Source: Dipteris shenzhenensis (Eukaryota > Polypodiophyta > Polypodiopsida > Gleicheniales). From it: DNA of 64,000 bases. The stretch lies in NCBI GenBank assembly GCA_047967505.1, contig CM106538.1. One strand, written 5' to 3'. A program made the position numbers and the translations under genes. How positions within the stretch are numbered: position 1 is the first letter of the stretch; every line of letters starts with the position of its first letter. The notes beneath the pieces are model-generated. The model saw only the letters and a program-made list of their open reading frames with translations. It was not told the origin of the DNA and ran no database searches. Of the stretch, positions 21,258-33,620 are shown one piece after another.

Positions 21258-22834
21258 TGTTTCAAATATATGAAAATTGGTGCATGCATTGTGTGGTCAA
21301 AATTGTAAGATAAGGGCATGCCTCACATAGTAGGAGAGCAATGGATGTACTACTTGTATCTTGTATCTTCTCGCTTGTTTGCTAGATAAGAAAAACATAG
21401 GACTAGCTATATGTCTGTGAACATAGCCCACACTAGGTGAACCATGTATATAAGTGTCTCTCTTTCTCTTCCATTAGTGTATATCTATGCATTTTGCTTC
21501 TTGCATTATTGCTCTGTTATTATGTTTCTCCTAACAATTGGTATCACAGTAGCTGTGTTTGAGCAACACCCATTCGATTGATATTGGAATGAGGTTCTTG
21601 GTTTGATTAGGAGCAATGGTGGAAGAAGGAAAGCTCAAAAGTAAATTTTGAGGATGAGGTTTGAGATCTCTTGATTTTTTGTTCATTGGTAGAAATTCAG
21701 GATGGGTTGGTCATTGTTGTGAGTTACTTTTTTTTAGGGTCAAACACTTTAAAGTTTGATGATGTTGTAGGTGTTCTCCTTAGCAAGGAAAATGTGATTG
21801 AAAAGCACATGTGAAACATAGGTAATGCTTTGAATCTTGAAGAACAGGGGAAGAAAAAGGGAGAGAGGAAAGATCCCAGGACATCACGACAAGTCAAGAA
21901 GAAAAAAATCCAAATCCAAAGGGAACCTAGAGTGGTAGCATTGCAGGAAGAAAGGACACTTGAAGAAAGACTGTTGGTTTTGCAAAAGGAAAAGGAAGGA
22001 GATTGACGACAAGAGAATATGCAGGAAGCAAATGTAAGTGTATTGCAAGATGAATTAATTCTTTCATTGGATACTATCATTGATACATGGGTAGTGGATT
22101 TAGGGGCTTCATTTCATGCTACACCTCATAAGAAATCTTTTCAAGACTATGTTCAAGGTGATTTTGGAGAAGTTCATTTAGGTGATAAATCATTGAAGGT
22201 CATTGGAAAGGGCAAGGTACTGATAAAATTATGGAATGGAAACCAATGGTTGCTAATGGAGGTAAGGCATGTTCTTGATTTAAGAAGAAACTTAATTTCA
22301 ATAGGACAATTGGATGATAAAGGCTACACAACCACATTTGCAGGAAATTTGTGGAAGGTCACTAAAGGGTCAATGGTAATAGCAAAAGGACCCAAGGAAG
22401 GCACATTGTATTTATGTACCGGTAATGCTTAATCCTCTATCGTTTTAGCTTCTACAAGAGTAGATACATCATTGTGGCATCATAGGCTTGGATGCATGAG
22501 TGAGAAGGGGATGCAGATTCTTCACTCAAGAAAGCGATTGCCAGGTTGTTATAGGAAAAAAAAGAGAGTTAGATTTCTTAGAGTTGGGAAACAAAAGAAG
22601 AGAGAAAAATTCGAGCTTGTGCATATAGATGGATGGGGTCCTGCTGATGTATCATGTCTTGGTAGTTCTTACTATTATGTCACTTTTATTGACAATGAAA
22701 CTAGAAAACTTGAGTTTATTGCATTCAAAGAAAATGTACTGTCTTTGAAACTTTTAAGAAATGGAAATCTTTGGCTAAGAATGAGGCAGAAAAGAAGTTG
22801 AAGGGTCTCATATTAGATAATGGAGGTCATCAAT
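21258..22834 (+). mobile_element. Ty1/copia element B, 5' part only
   Basis: A probable 5' LTR ends CTAACA at 21536 (left edge uncertain, near 21258; TATATAAG at about 21448) and is followed by a primer-site-like TTGGTATCAC. Gag remains are frameshifted: KKGHLKKDC of the zinc knuckle is readable near 21950. A continuous frame from 22019 holds the protease site (D-L-G-A-S, catalytic Asp present), the pre-integrase HRLG segment near 22480, and the integrase start (VTFIDNETRK, LDNGG). It stops dead at about 22830 inside the integrase core, where element C or its LTR begins. Confidence 0.75.
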
Positions 22835-23288
22835 GATCCAAGTCCCATAGAGGTCGCCTAGGAGGGAAGGAAGAGCTCCCTTTGTGACTTGGGAAATAGA
22901 TAAACCATGTATGCACAATGAGCAGCCGAATAGACAACACTTCTGAGCACTTTGGAAGAGAAAGCAATAGAAAAAAGGAAAGAGACACTCAAGAGAGAGA
23001 ACCTGAAGTGACCTTCATTACCAATAGAGTGAGGCTCCACTCTAATGCAACTCAAAATACTACAAACACAAGGGAGAAGAAGAGATTTCATATGTACAAA
23101 CAGGGAGTGGAATCTCCAAGACTACTCATAGAGAGAGAATGAACTAGAGAGAGATGGACTCAAGAGTCTACATAAGAGAATATCTACAAGAGGGAGAGAA
23201 GGCTCATGGAAGAGGCTTGAGGAGACTAGAGCTACAACAACATGAGGCCTAATGGTGGAAGAGATGATGAACAAGGGAGAGGAGGGCT

Positions 23289-23298
23289 CCTTTTATAG
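23289..23298 (-). promoter_or_regulatory. TATA box in probable LTR of copia C
   Basis: On the minus strand CTATAAAAGG precedes a CT-rich transcript-leader-like sequence, as expected for an LTR promoter. Confidence 0.4.
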
Positions 23299-23859
23299 AG
23301 ATTTTGTCACCCTCCACCCATTTACAATTGTTGCCTGTAGATTCCTTTCCCCATCAATCACATAAGTTTGTATGTCAACATCCATGTCCTTTTTGGCTAC
23401 TCTTGCCATGTGTCCCATCAAAAGATGCTCAAGACTCTTAAAATATTGAGAAAGTCAAGAGTCTCCCCACATGGAGCCCATATGGACCCTCTCTTTTCCA
23501 TATGTCCACATCCTCCTTATTCCACATGGGAATTCTAGAAGGATTCCTCTTGACTCCACACTCCTCCACATGCCTTCCACATGCTTGGCATGTGATCTCT
23601 GTTATATTATTGGAACACATGGACATGAGTGAGAGTGCTCTCAATGAAAGCAAGAATGGAAGAGGGAGAGAGAGAAACAGAGAGCCACACAAGTTTTGGT
23701 GGGTGCAAAACCACCCTAATCTTCTTTTTCATTCATTTATATATGTGTTTGAGTATTTTACATAAACGGGGTAAAGGCACAGTGACCTTTAACCCCCACA
23801 ACCTCCCACTTAAAGGACAATGTGCCTTTAAGGGAGAACAACTAGTGAGCATACTATCC

Positions 23860-26800
23860 AATGCCAATACACGACAATACTCAAACTGTTGGCTAGGTAG
23901 ACTCTTCGTGAGCATATCTGTAGGGTTATCATCTGTATGAACCTTGACAAGCTCTATGCGCTTGTCCTCAAGTACCTCCCTGATGAAATGGTACCTGACC
24001 TCAATGTGTTTGGTCTTTGCATGAAAGACCGGATTCGGTGCTAGCTAAATAGCACTCATGGAATCACTATGCAATGTCGGTACACCTATATGAATCCCCA
24101 AATCTCCCACTAGCCGATCAAGCCATATAGCCTCCTTACAACCCTCTGTGGCTGCAACATACTCAGCCTTTGTGGTAGACAAAGCAACACACTTCTATGC
24201 ACAAGACATCCACGACACTGCACCACCTGCAAAGGTGAACCTACTATCCACATGCCCTTATCCACATGCCCTGCATAGTCTGAATCTGTGTACCCAAGTA
24301 CATGCATGTCTCCTTTACCAAAGCAGATGCACATCTCCTTGGTACCCTTCATGTACCTCATGATGCACTTAACTGCCTCCCAATGCCTCTTTCCTGGATT
24401 AGCCATATACCGGCTAACAACTCCCACTGCAAATGCAATGTCTGGTCTAGTAGCTATCATAGCATACATAAGACTCCCAACTGCTGATGCATAAGGAACC
24501 TTGGCCATCATGGCCCTTTCCTCATCTGATTTGGGACTATCTGTATGACTCAGTTCCACATATGGAGGCAATGGAGTACTCACTACCTTCCCCCCCTCCA
24601 TATTGAAACGCTGCAATACTTTTGTAACATACTCTTTCTGTGAAAGCCAAAGGAGTTTCCTACTCCGATCACGCGTGATGCGCATACCAAGAATATGACC
24701 TGCAAGTCCCAAATCCTTCATATTAAAGGCCTCGTGCAACTTGGCCTTCAATGCATCTAGCTCATAAGTATTCTTGCTACCCAATAGCATATCATCCACG
24801 TATAGTGCCAGGATTATTAGGCTATTATCCTTAGCCCTTTTATTGTAGAGACAGTGATCAATTTCACTCCTTCTAAAACCCTGGGACCGAATGAAAGCAT
24901 CAAACTTTTGATACCATTCTCTAGGCGCATGCTTAAGACCATAGAGACTCTTCTTCAGCTTGCAAACTAAATGTTCTTTGCCCTTTTCTTCAAAGCCTTC
25001 CGGCTACACCATGGAAATTTTCTCATGCAAATCCCCCCATGCAAGAAAGCTATCTTGACATCCATCTGCATAAGCTCCATATCCTCTGCTGCCACTAGTC
25101 CAAGCATGCATCTAAGTGTGGTCATCTTCACAACCGGAGAGAATATCTCATCAAAGTCCACACCCTTCCCTTGCTTGAACACTTTAGCGACTAAATTGGC
25201 CTTGTACCTAGGCACATCATCACCTATGACCTTCATCTTGTAGACCCATTTACATGGCAATGCTTTCTTTCCATGTGGCAAAGAAACCAAGTCCCAAGTC
25301 TTATTCTTCATAAGTGAACTCATCTCTAATTGCATAGCATACTCCCACTTGCATTGATCCTCATCATAGCCTCTCTGTAGCAAGAAGGCTCCCTGCAATC
25401 AGTAAGCATCACACAGTCTACCCCTGGAACAAACCTATCAGGCGGTCTAGACACTCTAGATGATCTTCTCAAGGGCATTTCAGCTTGCTGTCCCACCTTC
25501 ATATCAGCCACATTTGGCTTATCATTTCCACCAATAGATGATCCATCATCTACCCTTGATTGTATACCTGTGGGAGTATTTGGTGGTACCATTTCTTGCA
25601 CATTAAGTGCATGGACAGCTTGCTGTCTATCAACATATGCAGATGGATTCACATCCTGGAAAGTGATTCTCCTCATTTCCACATCCCTCATGGGTGCCTT
25701 ATGCATCTTCTTCTCATTGAAGACTACATCATGGCTGCATATGATTTTCTTTGCTTCTGGATCCCAGAGACGATAGCCCATCTCTCCACTTTCACCATAA
25801 CCCAGAAAGATGCATTTCCTAGACTTAGGATATAGCTTCTTTCGAAGCTCTTCTGGCACATGTGCATATGCCTTACACCCAAATATATGCAAATGAGAGT
25901 AAGAGGGCTTCTTGCCACTCCATGCCTCTTCAGGAATACCACCATCCAAACTCTTACTAGGTGATCTATTGATCACATGCACTGTAGTCTTCATTACCTT
26001 AGCCCAAAAACCACTAGAAAGACTTGCATTGGAAAGCATGCATTGCAACCTTTCTTGAATGGTACGATTCATCTTTTCTGCAACTGGATTTTGCTCTGGA
26101 GTACGAGGGGATGTGAGCTCCCTCTTAATCCCACATGTATCACAGAAATGCTGAAAGTCATGAGAGAGATACTCTCCACCATTGTCAGTCCATAGGCATT
26201 TAAGCGTTCCACCTGACTGATTCTCAACCAAGGCCAGCCATTTCTGAAATACTTGGAACACATCACTGTTCTGAGCTACAGCATAAGCCCACACTTTCCT
26301 AGTTGCATCATCAATGAATGTCACATAGTATTCAGCCCCACCTAATGACCGTGTAGGCATGGGACCACATACGTATGAATGCACCAAATCAAGCTTTTCA
26401 AACTCTTTCTTTCCCCTTCTTTTATGGGCTGATTTAGTCTGCTTCCCATAGAGACAGGCTCACAAAATTCAAAATCAGAGAAACTCAAATGCGGTACATA
26501 ACCCAAACGGCATAAGAGTTTCATTCCATTTTGGCTCATGTGCCCCAACCTACAATGCCATAAAGAAGTGCTTGGCTGCTCGGTTATTGCAACAACATGA
26601 TCAAATACCCCTGATACATGTAAGGGATACAAAGTCCCACACTTGGCACCTCTGGCCAAAAGCATAGAGCCCTTCTGAATTTTCCAACTCTGAAAGCCAA
26701 AAGTGGTGTGAAAACCAGCATCATCTAGCTGACCCACTAAAATAAGGCTCTTGGTCAACTTAGGCACATGTCTCACATGTTTCAAAACAAATGCAGACCC

Positions 26801-27902
26801 ATTTGCAAAAGAAAACTTTATGTCACCTACTCCCACTATGTCACATGCATAGTCATTTCCAAGATGCACACAACCTGTCTTTCCACTGTCATAAGTGGAG
26901 AACCATTCCCTATGGGGAGTAACATGGAATGAAGCAGCAAAATCCAAAATCCAATCCTGGGAATATGCATCATATGAAGTGGTAAGCAACTCTGCAGATA
27001 AACTAGACATGAAGAGAACGTCAGTCACTATCATGTGTGACTGCATTGATCTCCTCGATCTTCACTTTTCCTTTGTCCTCCCTTGTACTCTCTTCCTTCT
27101 GATTTGCACCCTAATTTGCATTATTTTTCTTATCCTTTTGCTCTCTTTTCAGCTTGTAGCAATCCTTTTTCATATGGCCCTTCTTGCCACAGTGGTAACA
27201 CTCAATGTTTCATGCTTTGGATTTGCTATGAGACTTCCCTCTTTCTTAAGGCTTCCCCCTGAACTGTGATCTACCCCTTTGCACATTTAAGGCTGCATCC
27301 TGCTTGTTGCCATTCATAGACTTTCGTCTAATCTCCTCGGCCAACAAGCTACCCACAACATCATCAAATTTCAGTACTCCACCAGGTGGAGAGTTACTGA
27401 CAGCTGTACAAAAGGTATCCCATGAGGATGGCAATGAACATAAGAGAAATATTACCTTAGTCTCGGCATCAAAATTCATCTTCTGAGCCTGAAGCTGGCT
27501 GAAAATAATATTGAATTCATTCAAGTGAGAAGCAATGGAGACCCCTTCCTTCATCTGCAGCTCAAACAACCTCGTCATGAGGTAAACTTTATTAGAGGCA
27601 GTTTCATTCTCATAAGTGGCACACAATTTCTTCCACAAATCTTTCGTAGTCTGCTCATTTACTACTGTGAAATAAACTGACTCTGCAAGATGAAGTCTAA
27701 TAGTAGACTTTGCTAATGCATCCGACTCATTCCAATCATCCTCAGACATATTTGCAAGCTTAGCTTCAATCCCTACCAAGGGTTTAATCTGCTTCTTTTG
27801 AATAAGCACATCCCTTATCTGTTCTTTCAATAAAGAAAAGTTTGTCCCATCAAACTTTTTAATGTTGAAAAACTCCTTTTCAGACATGGAAGAGAATGCC
27901 AT
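23860..27902 (-). pseudogene. copia C gag-pol, fragmented
   Basis: Gag starts at ATG 27902 (MAFSSMSEKEFF), with a UBN2-like gag body. The zinc knuckle CX2CX4HX4C is at about 27170-27215, out of frame with gag. The protease (27046 downward) has D-F-A-A-S in place of D-S-G-A. Integrase 26387-25326 keeps FIDD, the second Asp (WTDNGGEY) and the Glu (VAEKMNR, usually AER). RT is split (25398-24967, then 24799-24110, which starts just before the second half of the YVDD-type site, DDMLLGSK). RNase H breaks by frameshift after YTDSDYAG and resumes as DMLTKSLP near 23910. Several stops and frameshifts; not functional. Confidence 0.85.
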
Positions 27903-29160
27903 CATGCAAATAAAGCAAAATCCCAAATGCTAGTGCCTGTAAGAGAGAATCACACCAAATACCAGGTGTGCCCAAATGTGTATGCCACGATAGACTGAAA
28001 TATCACCAAAAGTCAAAGCTCAAAGCATCAAAAGATGCAGCTGACTCATGTGCATGTACTATGCATCCATATGAGCAAATCTGGCCCAAAAGAAAATGCC
28101 AACTGCAATGGCAATCCAAAATGCCAATAAGAGCCAAATGGCTCAAGCATAAACACCGTCCATGGGCATATGCATCAATAATATCTCATCCAAGAGAGCA
28201 TAACACTATCAGTGCATCACCTGCAATGTGTCAAAGCTGTCCCTCAGCATAATATAGCATCCATGTGCAAAGCGTCCATAAAAATAGCATCCCACAGGGC
28301 AATCTAGGCCTATCAGCGCATCCAATAAGAATTGCAATGCATCCAAATCGCCTATAAATCATCCACTGCAACCCAATGCACACCAGAGTGACCAGAGTGA
28401 TCTGCATAAGGTATGCTCAAGAAATCATGGTCCCACAGAAAAGACCGCTACTGAAAATAGAACTTAAGATGCCTCAAAACATGGGCGCCATTGCATAATC
28501 GGACTCAGCAAGAAAATCTGCAAATATCTCTCTTCTGTCAGAACTCCAAAATCCCAACCGATGAGTGAGAAATGGGAGTCAACACTTATCCACTGCCGTG
28601 TGGCATAAATCTAAGGTTTCAAAACCTTAGAATGAAAAATGCATAATAGAGAGATGAAATCGAATACACAGAGATCTATAACTCTAAAAATACTCCACCG
28701 AATTATGCAAGAACTGACAGGTAGGGGTTTTTGGGCGTCCGAAACGCAATGGGACAGGCGGTTTTGGAAACCGTGGTCTCAATCACTGGGTCCAACACAT
28801 GCACTAAAAAACGTTTTTGGAAATAGAGCTATTTGTAAACTTCACTGGAGTGCGAATGGTGAGCAACATAGAAGTTTTAGGACCTCTTGAGTCCACCGAC
28901 ACTGACAGATCTACAAATGGTTGCTCCAAACTTGAGTTCCAACACCTGGGCAGAAAAAACGCAGAAACTGACAGAGTGAGTCAGAAATCCAATGAAATGA
29001 TCCCAGATTCAAGAATGAAGGTGTTTCCAAGCTCTTGAAGTGAAGTGGACACCAAAAGCAAGCAATAGTTGCCTCTACAAGTCAATACAGAGTCTTTGTC
29101 ATTGAACGGAATAGGGAAAAGCTCAAAAAATGACTTTTTCTTTGAAAACACTTAACAGGC
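27903..29160 (-). other. Leader-like region of copia C, no gene
   Basis: About 1.26 kb between the gag ATG and the right terminal repeat. No long frame and no recognisable primer-binding site. It may combine the untranslated leader with lost or diverged LTR sequence. Confidence 0.4.
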
Positions 29161-29281
29161 TCACACAAGTTTTGGTGGGTCCAGAACCACCCTAATCTTC
29201 TTTTTCATTCATTTATATATGTGTTTGAGTATTGTACATAACCGGGGTAAAGGCATAGTGATCTTTAACCCCCACAATGAG

Positions 29282-30064
29282 CCCACCTCTTTATATGACT
29301 CACTCTTCCTATTTTCTAAAAACCCCATAATATCCCATACACAAATAACTCTCACCCCATACTAGGGTATTTAACATTCATACACATGGTATTTACGATG
29401 ATCCATTCCACTCATCCTATCAATCCCATACAATATCTTAGAATATAGAAATAAGTGAGAGCCGCTAGGCTATCACTTGATACTCAAACTCTTATCAAAC
29501 ATAGAAGAAAGCAATACCAATGCCAAATTAAAAATATCAATTTTTGGCATCACACCACCCTGCTCAAGATCACTAGCATCAATTTACTAAGCGTTGAACA
29601 AGGTCAAGTAGTGGTAGTGTCCTCGAAGGTCATCACAAGGATGTAGGCAAAGGCCCTAGGAAAGGAAATGAAGAAGCTAGCAAGGAAGGACAGAACTCCC
29701 GCATCTCAAATTCCCAAGGCACCCTAGCCCCCATAGACCAAGTCCAAGAAGGTCACCAGGGTGGGTGAAGGAACGAATCAACCAAGACAAGTCAGATGAG
29801 GAGACAACCACTATTGCAACCTCCTCTACATTTCAATGAGCGCCTTCCCTTAGACGATCCTAGTTTTCCCACATATTCGGATGTAAACAAGCTAGTGTAG
29901 GCCCAAGGCGTCACATCTCCACCTTCTCATAAGGGAGCCTATTTAGACCCAGTCTTAGGGAACAATGCTTAATAAACACTCAAAACTTGGTATAGGAATG
30001 CCAAGAGGAATTTGAGCATAGACTCAAGGTCAATAGAGGGTTAGATACCATCCACTATGACCAC
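29282..30064. other. No gene recognised
   Basis: Non-coding by eye. It does not continue the integrase of element B, so the right half of B is not here. Confidence 0.5.
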
Positions 30065-33050
30065 TTGACCACTCATAGGGGAGCAAAGGCACTTAGGATG
30101 CTAGAGAGAGTGGAAGAAGAGGAACCACGCACCTCCAATAACTCAAAGGTTCTGAACTTGATGCAATGGATGTTTCAAGAGGACCCAGTGCTGCAGAACC
30201 TAAGAGAGGAGGAAGACCTCTATGGCTTTGAGGATCCATTATTGGTGGGAAGGGATACCTCCTAGAAACCACCTGATATTGCCAAGTTAATGGCCTTCCT
30301 TCTCCACAAACCTGTCAAGATGCCCATTGCATCCTTGTTAAGGGGGAATCCTACCCTCTAGTGAGACCTCTCAAGCTAGATGAATGGGCAAATGTTGGCC
30401 CAAGGTCCTACCAACCACACAAGGAGAGCCAGAACCTACTACCTAAGATTCCCATCAATAAGTTAGGCCAATACTTTGAAGATGATGACACTAATGCAGC
30501 TATCCCCATAACCTACCAAAAGGTTGACGACATCCTAAATGAGGGAGCAGGTGTGAGTGCCTGCACCAAAGAATGTTGGGAATGTAGGGAATAGCTTCTC
30601 TCAAGCGAACCCATCTGGTAGTACAACTAGCCAATGGTGAAACTACTGAACCCTTGGGAGTTCTCACAGGTATTTACATGAAAGTTTTGGCTTCACATAC
30701 CTATGGTTATGGACTTCAACTCTAGCAGCCCAGATATGAATCCATCCTAGGTAGGCCCTTCTTGCGAATGTCCGGACTCATAGTATCCATCATCCTGAAA
30801 GATCAACATAAAAATATGCAACGGAATGGGGTGTGTATGCAGCCAAAGTGATTATATTTGGACTCACCAAGGTGCCTGCGACATTTCATTGCAAGTTGAT
30901 GATCACCACCTTCAAGGAGTACCTAAGGGACTTCGTAGAAGACTTCTTGGACAACTTGTGCATGAATTCAAAATGGGATGATCATCTGAAATACTTGAAG
31001 CTAGTCCTTGAGAGGTGCAAGTTGTATCGAATATCCCTAAATATGTCAATTCTGGGTCAAACACGACCTGATTCTTGGTCACATGGTGTCCAAGAATAGC
31101 ATCTCCATGGATTACAATATCAAGCTCATTCTAGAGTTACCTCCCCCCATGAACATCGAGGAAGTGCAGTGGTCTACAGGCCATACATGTTACTATTGAA
31201 GATTCATCTTGTTATATGTAGACATAGCTCGGCCATTGTAAAAGTTGTCAGTAGTATTTCAGAAGACTGAGGAGTGTTAAAGGTCCTTTGAAGCCCTCAA
31301 GCTAGCTCTGGCTACATCACCATTATTGCAGGCCCCATACTAAAATCTAATATTCCACGTCCACATAGATGCCTTAAACTTTGTCATCGAATATTTGTTA
31401 GCCCAACCAAGGGAGCACAACTTGGACTACCTCGTGTACTTTTCCAGTCAGCAACAATTAAAAAATGCCGAGGTTAATTACACTACAAAAGAGAGGGAAG
31501 GTTTAGCCATGGCTTATGTAGTGAACAAGTTTAGGCATTACTTGCTAGCCAACAACTTCAATTTTTTGTTGATCATCATCAGGCCCTACTATATATGATT
31601 AACAAGCCCTACACAACGGGATGCATAACAAGGTGGATGCTAATTCTCTTGGAGTTTGACTTCATAGTCACGGTGTGTAAAGGAAAGACCCACATGCTAG
31701 TCCACCACCTCTTACAGAGAAGCTCCAATGGGAGTTGGGGATGACCTCCTGGATGCTCCCTTATTTCTCATTGACATAATTCTGGAATGGGCAGTCGAAA
31801 TAGTCTACTACCTAGCAAATAGGTTACCTATGGATAAAGTCCTCAAGAAGGAAAGATCCCGCAAACTCAAAAGACGCACTGCTATACCAGCTAATTGCAA
31901 GGTAACTCTACTACATGAGCAAGGATGTCATCATGCACAAGTGCGTGTGCAAACACGAATATGTGGACGTGCTCGAAGAAGCACATTTTGAGATAGCAGG
32001 CGATCACTTTGTCTGTGGACATTATGGCATGTAAGGTGTTATAGGCATGACTCTGGTGGCCAAACCTCTTTGGAGATGCACTTGAGTTTATCAAGCGATG
32101 TGATCCTTGCCAAAGAGTGAAAACTCCACATAAAGTGGATATGATGCCCCTAACAAGAATATTAACCAATCAGCCTTTTGAGAAATGGGGCGTAGATTTT
32201 ATTGGTCCTATAAGCCCAGCAGCTAAAGGAAGAGGGGCTAGATACATTATCTTGGATATAGATTATTTCACCAAATGGGTGGAGGGACGAGCACAAGGAA
32301 AGCTGATGCGCTCTCCATAGCTATGTTTTTATATGAACAAGTAATCGCATGGTTTGGGTGTCCCTTGGAACTAGTCAACGATCGAGGAACTCATTTCCTC
32401 AATGAAAATAGTGATCTTGACTAGTGAATTCATGATCATACATAGGAAATCTATGCCGTATTATCCAATAGCAAACATCCTAGCCAAAAGCTCAAACCAA
32501 ACATGATGCACGATTATAACTTGCAGAGTTGAAGCCAATAGTACCAACTAGGAGCACGAGCTCATCGCACCAATGTGGGCCTACTCAACCTCTTACAAGC
32601 GATGAACTCCACCCCCTTCAGCTTAGCCTTTGGGGTGGAGGCAGTTATCCTAATGGAGGATGTCGTGCCTAGACTTTACATCATAGTCAAGGAAAGGCTC
32701 ACTAAAAATGCTTTGGCAGAGCACTTAATTGATCTTGAATGGCTAGATGAGATGAGATTGCATGTAGCCTATTGCCTTCGAGTGGATAAGGCAAGGCATA
32801 AAAAATGGTTCTCGATCACAACCTCAAGAATAAGGACCTGAAGGAAGGGGATCTGGCACACCTCTATAGCATCCCCAACACTAAGCACAAACTTAAATAG
32901 AGGGGCATGGGTCCCTACCATGTAGTGGAGATTACTCCCCAAGGCGCATGCCGAATAGCCACCCTAGAGGGAGTCGAGATGGATGGCTACATTAATGGTA
33001 GCAAATTTAAAAGATACTATAATCCCCTCACTCTATAGACCCTCCAGGCC
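30065..33050 (+). mobile_element. Degraded Ty3/gypsy retrotransposon pol
   Basis: The order protease tail, RT, RNase H, integrase is that of Ty3/gypsy. LGRPFLRM (30747-30770) is the segment after a retropepsin. RT from 30833 has FGLTKVPATF and FKEYLRDF, but FLDN replaces the catalytic FLDD, and the upstream RT motifs are missing. RNase H at about 31370-31700 shows NYTTKEREGLAM and KFRHYLL. Integrase shows CDPCQRVK (about 32100), FEKWGVDFIGPI (32175) and the C-terminal GMGPYHVVEITPQG (32905) to KFKRYY. Many stops and frameshifts. Neither LTR was found, so the limits are only those of recognisable coding sequence. Confidence 0.8.
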
Positions 33051-33199
33051 ATACACAAGGTAAAGGAGCTCAAGGTTGAGGTAGTTCGGATGAAATGCTA
33101 GGCCATCGAAGAAGCCAAGTTATGTAATGCCAAAATCAAACAATGAATAAATGGCTTTGTTTAAGGCAATAGTAGAACACTAGGCCCGATGATGAACTA

Positions 33200-33620
33200 A
33201 TGGTAGATCCAACTAAGTTGAGTGTCCAATTGTAGGGCCTAGGTACAAGCATCGAGGCACTGGTAGATCCAGGAGCATGCCATAATTTCATCTCCCACGA
33301 GGTATGGGAAGCGGTAAAGGTAACCCTAACCCTTAATGTTGCTTTAGTTTGGGTTATCAACGGTCAAATATTAAGTACATTGGGGTATGTGGACTTGAAA
33401 CTAATTGTTGTTTGCTTAGGAGGTAGAGATTCATTTTTATGTTCTTCCCACCACAGAGATGACCGATGAATAGATGATCCTGGGAAGGACCTGGTGCTAT
33501 ACCGTAAGTTGCCCAATCGATTAGAGAGTGAGAACTGCCACTCTCGCGTACCGTTGGAGAACCTTAGTAATTACACTTTGTAAAGACCATTCCACTTCCC
33601 CTACAGTATGACCATCTGCA
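33200..33620 (+). pseudogene. Retropepsin-like domain 3' of the gypsy integrase
   Basis: Shortly after the integrase C-terminus a second protease-like fold is readable: ALVDPGACHNFI with the Asp at 33266 (family consensus D-S/T-G-A), a VINGQ segment near 33355, and MILGRTW at 33474-33494, which fits the hydrophobic-Gly motif of retropepsins. Stops occur at 33232 and elsewhere. The same arrangement recurs at 50919-51415, so it is not a single chance junction. It could be the start of a second head-to-tail element or an extra ORF of this family. Confidence 0.55.

Larger units (their letters stand above)
22834..29276 (-). mobile_element. Ty1/copia element C (minus strand)
   Basis: Pol runs right to left from gag (27902) to the RNase H end (about 23870). 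The purine tract GTGGGAGGT (minus strand, 23801-23810) abuts the terminal repeat ending CA at 23800. The outer 115 bases of that repeat (23686-23800) match 29161-29276 at the right end. ATGAG stands at 29277-29281 just outside the right end and again at 23625-23629 directly before TG, giving a candidate target duplication and a short LTR of 171 bases. Alternatively the left LTR extends to 22834 and contains the TATA box at 23289-23298. The right LTR is too short in either case and no primer site is recognisable. Confidence 0.75.
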
